Shown one piece after another: positions 20,201-32,200 of a stretch of DNA of 64,000 nucleotides; position 1 is the stretch's first letter, and each line of letters begins with the position of its first letter. A program made the translations under genes and the position numbers. Source of the DNA: Nematopogon swammerdamellus. Lineage: Eukaryota > Arthropoda > Insecta > Lepidoptera > Adelidae. Location of the stretch: positions 24,413,596 through 24,477,595 of the forward strand of contig OX336343.1 of assembly GCA_946902875.1 (NCBI GenBank), given 5' to 3'. The notes under the pieces were generated by a model. It was not told where the DNA came from. It saw only the letters and a program-made list of their open reading frames with translations, and did no database searches.

Positions 20201-23200
20201 CCACACTGGAAGAACGAAGGCACAGAGGTGATCTCATCGAAACTTACAAAATTTTATCAGAACGGTATAATGTGGCAGATCTCAAACTAATGTACACAAT
20301 GAATACGAACAATCACTTACGTGGACACTCATTAAAACTAAACCGAATCTCAAGCAAATCAAACCCAAGAAAACACTTTATTGCCAACCGGGTAGTTGAC
20401 TCGTGGAATAGACTCCCAGAGGAAGTGATTAGTGCTACTTCAGTGAACAGCTTCAAAAACAGACTGGACATGCATATAAAAAACCACAAACTTTAGAAGA
20501 AGGAAATAAAAAAAAAACAAAAAAATAATAATAAATAAAAAAACAAAAAACAAAAACAAAAAAACAATCAAGTACACCACCATATTTACCAACTTCGATG
20601 TACACGCATCAGCTTTAAGCTGCTAGTGTATCTAAACAATAATAATAATAATAATATCTCTATTTCCCCCTCCCTCCATCCTTACTGCCCCTTTCCTCCC
20701 ATCCCTCCTCCCTCCTTCCCCTCTACTGTCCCTCCCTATTTCGCACTCTCCCTCGCTTCTCGCCCCTTCCCTCTTCATTTTCCCCTTCTTTCCCCTCCCT
20801 CCCCTATCCTTCCCTTTCCCTCCCTTTCCACCCCCTCTTTCCCCCTCATTTTAAAATCATTACAACCATTCGACAGACGTTCCCTTTTATAAGAAGCAAT
20901 AGAGAATTGCGTTTAAATCGGATTTACTATTAAACCGAATCTACCGCTAAAAGCTAGCAATGCTATATAAGGTAATACTATATAAGATAAGAAGTATAAC
21001 TTCCAACGTGTGTTCATAAGACACGCACACATTCTGTTATTCAGCATGTAGACATCTGCTACTGCAATAGATGGTGATCAATACAAGAGAAAATGTGCAC
21101 GAAATGAACACGGTGACCTCGTGCGGTTGTTCCATTCAGCACTGACTCTTCTCATCCTGTTTCCTATTAACAAAAACAGAAATAAACGGTGACCTCTCAC
21201 AGTATACGAGGAACTGAAACAGTACCTTGCAATGTTCCACACCTGTAAATTCTTCTTTCTCTTGGTCATTGATCCTATTGGTCGTCATTTTGTACTGTAC
21301 ATTTTGCACATGTCGCTCGACAAGATCAAAATGGGCATGTAGCGCGTTCGTTGTTCGTTGCTCACTGGGTAGGCTGTCATTGTGCCCACAAAGAGTGAGT
21401 ACTAACATTTGAAAAATCGCGCACTGTCCCGCTTAGGCTCGTATACCTACATAAAGAATTCTCAGCAGCTTTACATATAGACCATGCTTGGAGGGGTGGG
21501 GCGGGGGGTCATAAGGTAATGATGATAGGATATGATTGTAGAGGAGGATCGAAAATTGGAAAAAATCTATGACCTAATATTTATGGACGGGCCCGTAAAG
21601 CCACCCTACGGCTCGAAGTCCCATCATTTGCATTCTTATGCGCATGATTAGAAAAAATTGTGTAATACGATTCAGTACGCTCACCTGAGTAAGAATGGAG
21701 AATGACTTTACAGATTTAAGCATAAGAAGCAATGTGAGTACCCTCTATGTATGCGAGCCCTAGACCAGTCGCTGGTCGCGCCGGCCACGGTCAGTCCGCA
21801 CGCAGTCCACTGATGCTCACTGTGTGAGCAGGGGACAAGCTGTTCCTGGACAAGCGCGACAACACGGAGTTCGACCTGCTGACGGTGAACGAGACGTCAG
21901 TGGAGCCGCCCCAGGACGACGGCAACTCCATCAACACACCGCGTAACCTCGCCCTCGAAGCCACTTTCATCAACCATAACTTCAGTCAGCAGGTTACTAT
22001 AACATAATACCAAACACTACAATATGCCAATATTGCTCCAGCTCTGTGTTCACATCTCGCCCTGTGCATGTTGTGGTGACTAACCTAAATCAACCTAACG
22101 TCCCGCGCCGCGCCGCAACGCTCCGCGCCGCGAAGGACAAGCATGCCGCGGTGGCACGGCCAACTTCTGCATTGACCCTTAGGCTTCCTGAACGGCCGGC
22201 CTGCCCCAAAAAAAAATCGCAAATTGTGATTTCTATGAATTTTCTCACGAGAACGAATGAGACTGTACGGGGCTGTACGGATAAAAGCCTTTGCCTTTCC
22301 TATTGAACACACTGTAAAAATAGGTCTTATGGTAAACTGGTTTTAAGAAAGAAAGAAATATATTTATTCATTATAATATAAATTTATATATTAATTTAGA
22401 CTAACATTATTTAGTGCGTTATTTGAATAGTTAAATTCATGATCCACACGTCGAATATGATTCGAATATGGTGAATCAGCAATTTTAGATTAGAAAAATT
22501 TGGAAAAAAATGTCGGGAGTGTTTTGTATTTCGTGGAGTTCTTTTGAACTCAACAAAACAGTTTGTTACCAACAAAACAGTTTGTTACCAACAAAACAGT
22601 ATACAACAAATGAGAATTCACTTATTTAGAAGCACAGATGGATATTTTTATCCATCTGTGCTTCTAAATAAGTGAATTCTCATTTGTTGTATACTGTTTT
22701 GTTGGTAACTTCATTAGGTGCCACGAGCCCATAGAGGTTAATGCTCTGACTTCATTACTGTACTGAATATTCGAGTTAAAGTGCGACGCGCCAAACTTCA
22801 CGGAAATGGCAATATTTGGCAATTACACGACACAACAAAGGGTTAAATTACACACTCTTTGAATATCATATTTCAATTTATGCTTCTAAAATAAAAAGGT
22901 GACGATATGTCCTACTTTATCAGATTCAATTTGTCGCCAACGTAGAGCTAAATATTAATGGACTTTCAGTTTTCGAGGATTTGTGGCACGCGAATTCGGT
23001 GCACCTATGCCGAAAATTGTCTAAAAACACATTTTAAAGCACCAAAAATATTTTTTTGGTGTTTTTAGACATTTGTTTGTTGTGTTTGTGTATAAATTCT
23101 AATTTTACAACATTTGTGAATTAGGTAAACAGTTTATGTAATGTATCTGTAGGCAGTACTTCATCTCCATCTGGATCCGACATGGTGGTACGTGGCCGAG

Positions 23201-26200
23201 GAACTCCAAATTAGCACGCAAAAGTGTAAATCAAAAGTTTGTTTAATCAAAAGTAACTTCACTACAGACCAGTGTCAGAATAACTCCTACGTAAATTAAA
23301 ATAACAGTTCTTATTCTCAAATATAACACATTATGCACTAAACATGGTGATATCCCTGAGAACGTTAGCGATTCGTCGAAAGTGTGTGCCCGTGCCGTAC
23401 GTCCTCTGCCAGTCTCGCGTCCAACATGGCCGCCGCACGTCACCACCGCACACCACCTACCCACGACGCTTCGCTAGACGGGCAGCCAATCAGCGCTGTC
23501 CATCTCGTTCCCACGTATCCCAGTACTCTCGATAGATGGCGCTTAGCAAGCGCCGTCACGGCCGGACTGACCGTCGACCGTCCACGGGCGTATCTCATTG
23601 CGGTGCTGCAAGAAATAAACGAGTATCAACAATTCAGCGATTCGAACGATCCGCTCGCCCAGACTGACAAACAATATCTCATAACATCACAGCTTGGACC
23701 GGACGGGTGTGTCCCTTCCACCAGCACCCAAGAAGGTGAGGCGTGGACGACACTGTCCCTTCGACCAATATCACAACATCATAGCCTGGACCGGACGGGT
23801 GTGTCCCTTCCACCAGCACCCAAGAAGGTGAGGCGTGGACGACACTGTCCCTTCGACCAGCATCACATCACAGCCTGGACCGGACGAGTGTGTCCCTTCC
23901 ACCAGCACCCAAGAAGGTGAGGCGTGGACGACACTGTCCCTTCGACCAGCATCACAACACAGCCTGGACCGGACGAGTGTGTCCCTTCCACCAGCACCCA
24001 AGAAGGTGAGGCGTGGACGACACTGTCCCTTCGACCAGCATCACAACATCACAGTCTGGACCGGACGGGTGTGTCCCTTCCACCAGCACCGAAGAAGGTG
24101 AGGCGTGGACGACACTGTCCCTTCGACCAGATCACACAGGAACACAGAATACATTTCACACACGTACCATTGGTTGCGGACCGTCCTGCTCAGCATGAAT
24201 TTGAACTACGTGATGGCAAGTGTCGTCGTGATCCGAATGGAGGCTAAGTCTTTCAGTATCAGAATCAGCTGTAATGGTATCAGAATCAGCTGTAATAGTA
24301 TCGGAGTTTGCGGTCAAGGTATCGGAGTTTGCAGTCAAAGTATCACAACTACTCAATGACAGTCTGTCATGTTCACCCTCTACATCTTCCGGCGCCGTCT
24401 CGGCCTCCGTTTCATTCATTAAACTAGATGTCATTTCAAGCAAGCCTTCATGTCCCTGAGGTACTAAGCGCAAGTTTTCGTGTGCATATTTATAAGTGCG
24501 ATGAGAACCACTGAGACTCCTAAGCTCATATCGATCGTTCTCCAGAGCCGCGGTTATAACAAACGGACCCCTAAACTTTCTATCCAATTTTGTTTGATTT
24601 CGTTCACTACTCTTAATAAACACAAAGTCTCCCTTTGAAAATGGTTTAACGGTTGCACGGCCACGATTGAATCTCTGAGCATCCGATGTAGCTGCCTTTT
24701 GTATGTTGCTGGAGGCATCTTCTCGCACAGAATTCAGGTTTAACCGATCTTGTTGCTCAGGACCTGCTGAGCTTATCTTAGACATTCCTAATGACTGAGT
24801 ACGAATTCCGAACATTAGCTCCGTTGGTGTGTATTTAGTGACCGTTGACTTTGTGCTGTTAAGTGCTAGTTGAACATTGCCTAACTCGTCGCGCCATGTT
24901 TTATTAGGGTCGTTTTCAATAATCGTTAGCAAACTTTTGAGCGTACGCATAACGCGCTCAACTTGCCCGTTTGCTCTACTGGAGCCCGTCGCGATAAAAT
25001 GCAAATCAATGTTGTGTTTTTCGCAAAAGCTTTTGAATTCAGTACTAATATAGGATCGACCCTGGTCGACAATGATACGTTTCGGCGCCCCAAAAAGATA
25101 AGCAGCCTTTTTAAGAGCCTGTACTGCACTAGCTGCGTCTAATGAGAACGTATGTTCTAACAAAACATACTTAGTGAACGCGTCAATTATCACCGAGCAA
25201 TATTCCTTGCGATCGCTCTTCCCACTCAGCTTCCCGGTAAAATCTATATGAATTGTATGCCAAGGTACTGCCACTTTTGGGATAGGATGAAGCTGAACGG
25301 GTTGCGCTCCCGATGGGCCTTTAGATGCTTTGCAAATTATACACGAGTCAATGAACTGTCTGACGCACTTAGACATTTGGGGAAACCAGTATTGCTCGTA
25401 CAACTTGTCTAAAGTTTTATCGCTTCCTAAGTGTTGTAATTCATTATGCACGTGACTAATCAGGGTCCAGATCAAAGAACGGGGAACTAGTGGCAGCCAA
25501 GAGGTAATCTGATTTCGTGTGACTTTTCTATAAAGAATACCATTTCTAACGTCGTATGTCTGTGCAACAGCGTCAGGAAAGTCGTTATTATGGTGTTTTG
25601 AGATTAGATCTTGAATCTCGCTGTCGCGTTTTTGTTCTACTGAAAGCCAGCCTTGGTGCAATTCTAGAAATTGGACTACTTTTGGTGACTCTGAAGTACT
25701 AGCTATGGATGTGACAGCCGGTTCCGGTAGGGGATTGCGAGAGAGATAGTCTGCATGCTCCATTCCACGGCCTTCGCGGTAGACTATATCAAAATCGTAC
25801 GATTGTAGAATTGCCCACCAACGATGCACGCGAGGCGTCAGATCGGTTTTGGTCTTTGAAGCTTTAAGTGAGTTACAATCCGTGAACACCGTAAAATGTC
25901 GACCATATAGGTAATGCCGGAAATGTTCTACCGCTCGTACGACTGCCAAAGTTTCCAGTTCGTACGAGTGATAGCGTGACTCCACTTCGGATGTTCGAAG
26001 GCTGAAGTATTCTACAACATGAGGTAAATTATCTTTCTTTTGTATGAGGATTGCCCCATAACCGGCAGAGCTGGCGTCGGTATGCAGCTCGACGGGTAAT
26101 TCTGGATCAAAAATTGTTAACACCGGCTCAGACGTGAGTATGTTTATAATACTGTTACGGATCTCTTCGTGCTTTTCACTCCACTTAATGGGCCCTTTCA

Positions 26201-29200
26201 GTTTTGTCAACGAATACAATGGACCCACGATGTGTGTGAACCCGGGAACGAATTTCCGGAAGTATGACGCTAGACCGAGAAATTGTCGAACCTGCGTAGC
26301 TGTTCTGGGCGCTGGAGCGTCCACCAAGGCCTGTATTTTGCGAGAGTTAGGTCTTACTTCGCCACGCTGGAGCGAATACCCCAAGAAATCTATTTTCTGC
26401 CTCATGAATTTACATTTTTTAAGATTGAATGAAAATCCGGCCTGCGACAATGCACCCAAAACATCATCAAGGCGTTGTAATCCTTCCTGAATATCTCCGG
26501 AATAACATAAAATATCATCCATATAAATTAACGGTCGATCCTTCAAATTATTCAAGGCTCTGGTGATGCATCTTTGGTACACAGAAGGAGCATTGCGTAA
26601 TCCGAAGGGCATGGCAAGATATTCGTATTGCCCCTCGGGAGTCACGAACGCGGTTTTCTCTACTGATTCAGGATGAATAGGGACCTGATGGAACCCTGAG
26701 GCCATATCCAAAGATGAAAAATAATGTGCACCGCTTAGTTGATCAATTTGATCCTCTATACGAGGTAAAGGGTGATGTTCGGGTCGAGTGTTAGAGTTCA
26801 GTTCACGGTAATCTACGCACATTCTATCTGTGTTATCTTTTTTCTTCACTAAGAGTATCGGGCTAGCAAAATGGGAGGAACTTTCTTGAATAACCCCTGC
26901 ATCTAACAGCTCCCGAACCTTTTCCCGCACTATTTCCTTTTCTACTGGAGCAAGCCTGTAGGGACATCTCTGAACAGTTTTATGAGGGTCGACTAAGTTA
27001 ATTTCTAACTGCCCAGTTGTAACACGCTTTTTGGGAATGCCTTCTATGAAGTGATCAGCATATTTGTTAAGCAATTTTATGAGAGTTTTCCTATCTTCAC
27101 CTGCTAAATCTGTATCTACTTGAGTAAAATCTGGCCTATTTAAACTCAACTCGCATGAATTTGTTTGTTCTTTGCAAGAGAACTTGATGTTGTCATTGTC
27201 AATGTGGACGCCTACACCTTTTTCTAAAATATCCCTTCCTATTATGGCAGGTTCAGAAATACAAGTGTCAGGAACCACGTGGAAAACTAAAGTCACTGAG
27301 AGAGTTCCAATGCTTATCTTGGTTTCGATCTGAGACGTACATTTTATGTCATCACCTCCAATACCGGTTAGATAAACGAGACACTTATGCACAGTACCCC
27401 GAAACGTACTACAATAGCTTTCTTTTAAAAGTGAGCAAGATGATCCACTATCAAATAGGAAAGAGACTGGCTCACCGGATGATGTCGTCAGGGTCCCTCT
27501 TGACATTCGATGTTCGCATAGATTGACCTCCTTGACTGGAGCCCTTCTACCGTCTTTCCTGTCTGGGCAAATAGTAGCTACGTGTCCTGGTTTTCCGCAG
27601 ACGTAACAGGTGATAGCTGATGTCCTTTCAGGAACGCGCGACGAACTCGCTGAATTTTGTTGCATAGGTGTTTCAAAATCTTCTCGTCGTTTCCTGCATT
27701 CGGATCGTCGATGCCCCGGTATTCCACACGAATAGCATTTACCGGTATACCTTGTGTCAGTCATTCGAGGTCGCTTGAATTCAGGTTCCTGGGTTTCAGT
27801 AGTATCTAGTCTTCGCTTCAGTGAAATACCGGCAAGAATTCTGAATAGCTGAGCTCTGGTTACTACGACATTTGAGTTTAATTCTCGGCGTATCGAGTTA
27901 TCCTTTTGACACAATACTGATATGACGAATCCGGCTATGACCTCTTCCGGCATTTCAGTCTTAGGTAAACATTCTATCATGTTCCATAAGCGCAATGCAG
28001 ATTCGGCAGCTGTTTCTTTCATTCCAATTTGGAACCTCAGGATATCATCAAAAAAATCTTGCATTAATTTAGGTTTAGAAAATTTTGCTGTCAATGATTG
28101 CTTCACCGTAGTCCATGTTAGCTCGTTGAGATTTATTTTGGTCAGGTACGTTGCAGCGCGGCCTTTCAGTGCACTTGTAAGAGCTATGAGTAAATCAACA
28201 CCCTCTAGGCGCTTACTTTGTACAATCATTTCTGTGACCCGACACCAACCTTCTATATCTGCTTCTGAATTATCCGGGTTGAACGGTATAAGTTGAGTTG
28301 CACTGGTGTTGGTGCTCGCTGTCGGTGCTGGCGGCGGCAGTGCTAGCAATCGCGAAATTAATGTTTCCATGTTATTTACTAACTTCACGGCAGTACTTTC
28401 CTCCGATGAAATCTTCTCCTGTGTGGGCGCGCCTCCTATCCCCTCTTCTGATGTAGGCAGTACTTCATCTCCATCTGGATCCGACATGGTGGTACGTGGC
28501 CGAGGAACTCCAAATTAGCACGCAAAAGTGTAAATCAAAAGTTTGTTTAATCAAAAGTAACTTCACTACAGACCAGTGTCAGAATAACTCCTACGTAAAT
28601 TAAAATAACAGTTCTTATTCTCAAATATAACACATTATGCACTAAACATGGTGATATCCCTGAGAACGTTAGCGATTCGTCGAAAGTGTGTGCCCGTGCC
28701 GTACGTCCTCTGCCAGTCTCGCGTCCAACATGGCCGCCGCACGTCACCACCGCACACCACCTACCCACGACGCTTCGCTAGACGGGCAGCCAATCAGCGC
28801 TGTCCATCTCGTTCCCACGTATCCCAGTACTCTCGATAGATGGCGCTTAGCAAGCGCCGTCATATCTATTGTTAGTAGGTACATAATACATATATGCTTC
28901 TATGTATTCTTATTTAGTTGATAAATATATCCTATGTTTATGTAATATGTTCTAGTATTTTACCTACATATATATATTATATGCACCTAAATTATTAGTA
29001 TTAAGTTTGTGTCATTCTTCGTCTCTGTTTTGCTACCCTGATAATATTTCATAAAAGTCAGGTTGACTGGCAGAGATTGCCTTAGGCAATAAGTCCGCCT
29101 TTTAAACCCTTGTAACTTGTTTGTTTATGATTGTATCAGCACGAAATAAAATTTTACGATGTATCCTTGTTCTAGAAAAAATATTATTTGATGAAGTTAA

Positions 29201-32200
29201 TACCATGAAAAGGTCTTATGACCTCCCAAAGTCCCGAGAACAAGTAAAAATATAAAAAAAAAAATGACAGCAATTGATAGCTTCATTTGGTTTTAAAAAA
29301 GTTCGCTAGTTTACGCCCTTTCCAACAGTATACCATGTGTCATACAAATAATTCACTATGTGGTCAAAATTAGGGACAGAGACCAGAACAGAACGACAAC
29401 ACGGGCACGTATCGGTGGTCGCTTCCCGTATTGAGAGCGTTTTCGGGAGCGTTTTAAAATTTAGAACATGTACCGGTCGCGCGGGCACTTTGTTCAATTC
29501 TCCATTGTTAATGTTTAGACTCTTTATTATACCTACATAAAAAATTTTTTGTCAGTCGATGTGGCGAACATCCTATACCTATACAGGGTTACTGGTAATG
29601 AGGATCAACACGGTTTTTACTTTTGAATGTAGTATTGTAGTCCATGAAAAATCCAAAACATTGGTGTAATTATTTTTGTCGTACGACCAAAAATGAGCTA
29701 GTAGCGATCAAATGAATGCGCCGATCTCGACTAATCGCGGCGCGAAGTGCGTGACGTCACGACCCTCCCTCCACGCCGCTTCGCACCGCCAGGAAGCGGT
29801 AAGGCGCGCAGTGTTTATGTTTGTTAATTTGTGTTTAAAACAAATTAAGTGTCCGATTTGTGCCTGGTTTCACTTTTCACAATGTATAAATATTGTATTG
29901 TGCCGAAATGTACAAATACGTCTATCAAAACGCCAGAGAAACGATTTTTAAACGGTTTTATTTAGCTTGTCCCCTTGTTTATTTGTTTCAACAACTTTGC
30001 GACAACTTTTTCAACTACTTCTACTGAACGGATTCTTATGAAACTTTGCACAGACATTAATTTCCCGTGACAATACAATGTTATGATAATTTCAACTTGG
30101 TGACGAGGGTCTGATGATGGAGTCAGGACGTGGACAGTGGGACTCTTCAACCGTTACTAGTAACTCCCTGGAGTTTGGGCTCATTTGGATGGTTTGGACG
30201 AGTGTCCCATACTTCTACTAATACACTTGGTGACGAGGGTCTGATGATGGAATCAGGAGGTGGGTGGTGGAACTCTTCAACCGTTACTAGTAACTCCTTG
30301 AGCTTGGGCTCATTTGGTAGATTTGGACGAGTGTCCCATACTTCTACCAATACACTTGGGGACGAGGGTCTGATGATGGAGACAGGAGGTGGACAGTGGA
30401 ACTCTTCAACCGTTACTAATAACCCCCTCGAGTTTGGGCTCATTTGGTTGGTTTGGACGAGTTTCCCATACTTCTACTAAAACACTTGGTGACAAGGGTC
30501 TGATGATGGAGTCAGGATGTGGACAGTGGGACTCTTCAACTGTTTCTAGTAACCCCTCGAGTTTGGGCTCATTTGGTGGGTTTGGACCAGTGTCCCATAC
30601 TTCCACCAATACACTTTGTGACGACGGTCTGATGGTGTCAGGAGGTTGACAGTGGAACTCTTCAACCGTTACTAGTAACCCCCTCGAGTTTGGCCTCATT
30701 TGATTAGACGAAGGGGTTACTAGTAACGGTTGAAGAGCTCCACTACCCACCTCCTGATTCCATCATCAGACCCTCGTCACCAAGTGTATTATTAGAAGTA
30801 TGGAACATTTGTCCAAACCAACCAAATGAGCCCAAAATCGAGGGGGTTACTAGTAACGGTTGAAGAGTTCCACTGTCGACCTCATGTCTCCATCATCAGA
30901 CCCTCGTCACCAAGTGAATTGGTGGAAGTATGGAGCACTTGTCCAAACCAAACAAATAAGTCCAAACTCGAGGAGTTACTAGTAACGGTTGAAGAGTTCC
31001 ACCACCCACCTCCTGGTTCCATCATCAGATCCTCGTCACCAAGTGTATTTAGTAGAAGTATGGGACACTCGTCCAAACCTACCAAATGAGTTCAAACTCG
31101 AGGAGTTACTAGTAACGGTTGAAGAGTTCCATCACCCACCTCCTGATTCCATCATCAGACCCTCGTCACCAAGTGTATTAGTAGAAGTATGGGACACTCG
31201 TCCAAACCCACCAAATGAGCCCAAACTCGAGTGGGTTATTAGTAACGGTTGAATAGTTCCACTGTCCACCTCCTGTCTCCATCATCAGACCCTCGTCACC
31301 AAGTGTATTGGTGGAAGTATGGAGCACTCGTCCGAACCAACCAAATGAGCCCAAACTCGAGGGGGTTACTAGTAACGGTTGAAGAGTTCCACTGTCCACC
31401 TTCTTTCTCCATCATCAGACCCTCGTCACCAAGTGTATTAGTAGAAGTATGGCCCAATCGTCCGAACCAACGAAATGAGCCCAAACTCGAGAGGGTTACT
31501 AGTAACGGTTGAAGAGTTCCACTGTCCACCTTCTGTCTCCATCATCAGACCCTCGTCACCAAGTGTATTGGTGGAATTATGGCACACTCGTCCAAACCCA
31601 CCAAATGAGTACAAACCCGGGCGGGTTAAACCCTACCACCTAGTAATATAAGAAGGGAGTCATATCCCTTAGTCGCCTTTTACGACATACACGGGGAGAG
31701 ATGCAGTGGGGCTATTCTTTTAAAGTACCGGCCCCACACGGTACATCAGTTTCTCTGGCGTTTTGATAGACGTATTTGTACATTTCGGCACAATGCAAAA
31801 TTTATACTATTTAAACCAGCCAAGTGTGAGTCGAACTCGCTTGGTTTCTTCTATGGGAACCCCTGTGAATATTTTACTTTTTCTTATTTTTATTATTTCT
31901 TGATAACACATATTCTGTGAAAATTTCAACGGGCCTATTACGGTTCAAGAGATACAGCCCTCGATGAATGAGAGTGCGTTGGCTGGCTAGCGCGAGCGCG
32001 CAGGTGCTGGGGTGGAGTGACGTCACGCGTATCCGCGGCACACCGAGTTTTAGCGGCAGAAACGGCTTAAGTTTATTGATCAAGCCCTCGTCAGATAGTC
32101 AACGCAGACTAGCTGATGAGGGCTTGAAGCGAGCCGAAATGTGAAGCATGCGCGGGAAATTTTGAGTGGCCACTCGCTAGTCCCGGCCTCGATTAATACC

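Larger units (their letters stand above)
16860..20660 (+). mobile_element. Full-length CR1-like non-LTR retrotransposon in eIF3d intron 4
   Basis: Two intact ORFs (16964-17671 and 17671-20496) are followed by an A-rich 3' UTR. A short stem-forming GCATCAGC..GCTGCTAG region and an (AAT)n tail at about 20636-20656 come next. The same layout and 3' end type occur in the copy at 44373-49090. The 5' boundary is not certain; it lies somewhere in 16750-16960. It is in the same orientation as the host gene. Confidence 0.85.
23148..28862 (-). mobile_element. Young Ty3/gypsy LTR retrotransposon in eIF3d intron 5
   Basis: Two 411-bp direct repeats (23148-23558 and 28452-28862) begin TG and end CA and appear identical by eye. 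They flank one long Gag-Pol ORF on the minus strand. The four bases TATC precede the left LTR and follow the right one, which is a plausible target duplication. The element is antisense to eIF3d. Identical LTRs and an intact ORF indicate a recent insertion. Confidence 0.9.

Noticed and set aside
23384..24247. Long plus-strand ORFs with repeated Pro/Thr-rich peptides
   Set aside because: They arise from five 89-92-bp tandem repeats in the gypsy 3' UTR (units not all multiples of three) and lie antisense to the element.
30130..31529. Several ORFs on both strands with repeated '[18 protein letters not shown]'-like peptides
   Set aside because: These are frames through the 130-bp satellite array; both orientations are open because the array is inverted on itself.
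30098..31600. CRISPR array
   Set aside because: The regular 130-bp spacing is of whole repeated monomers with no unique spacers, and the setting is eukaryotic.
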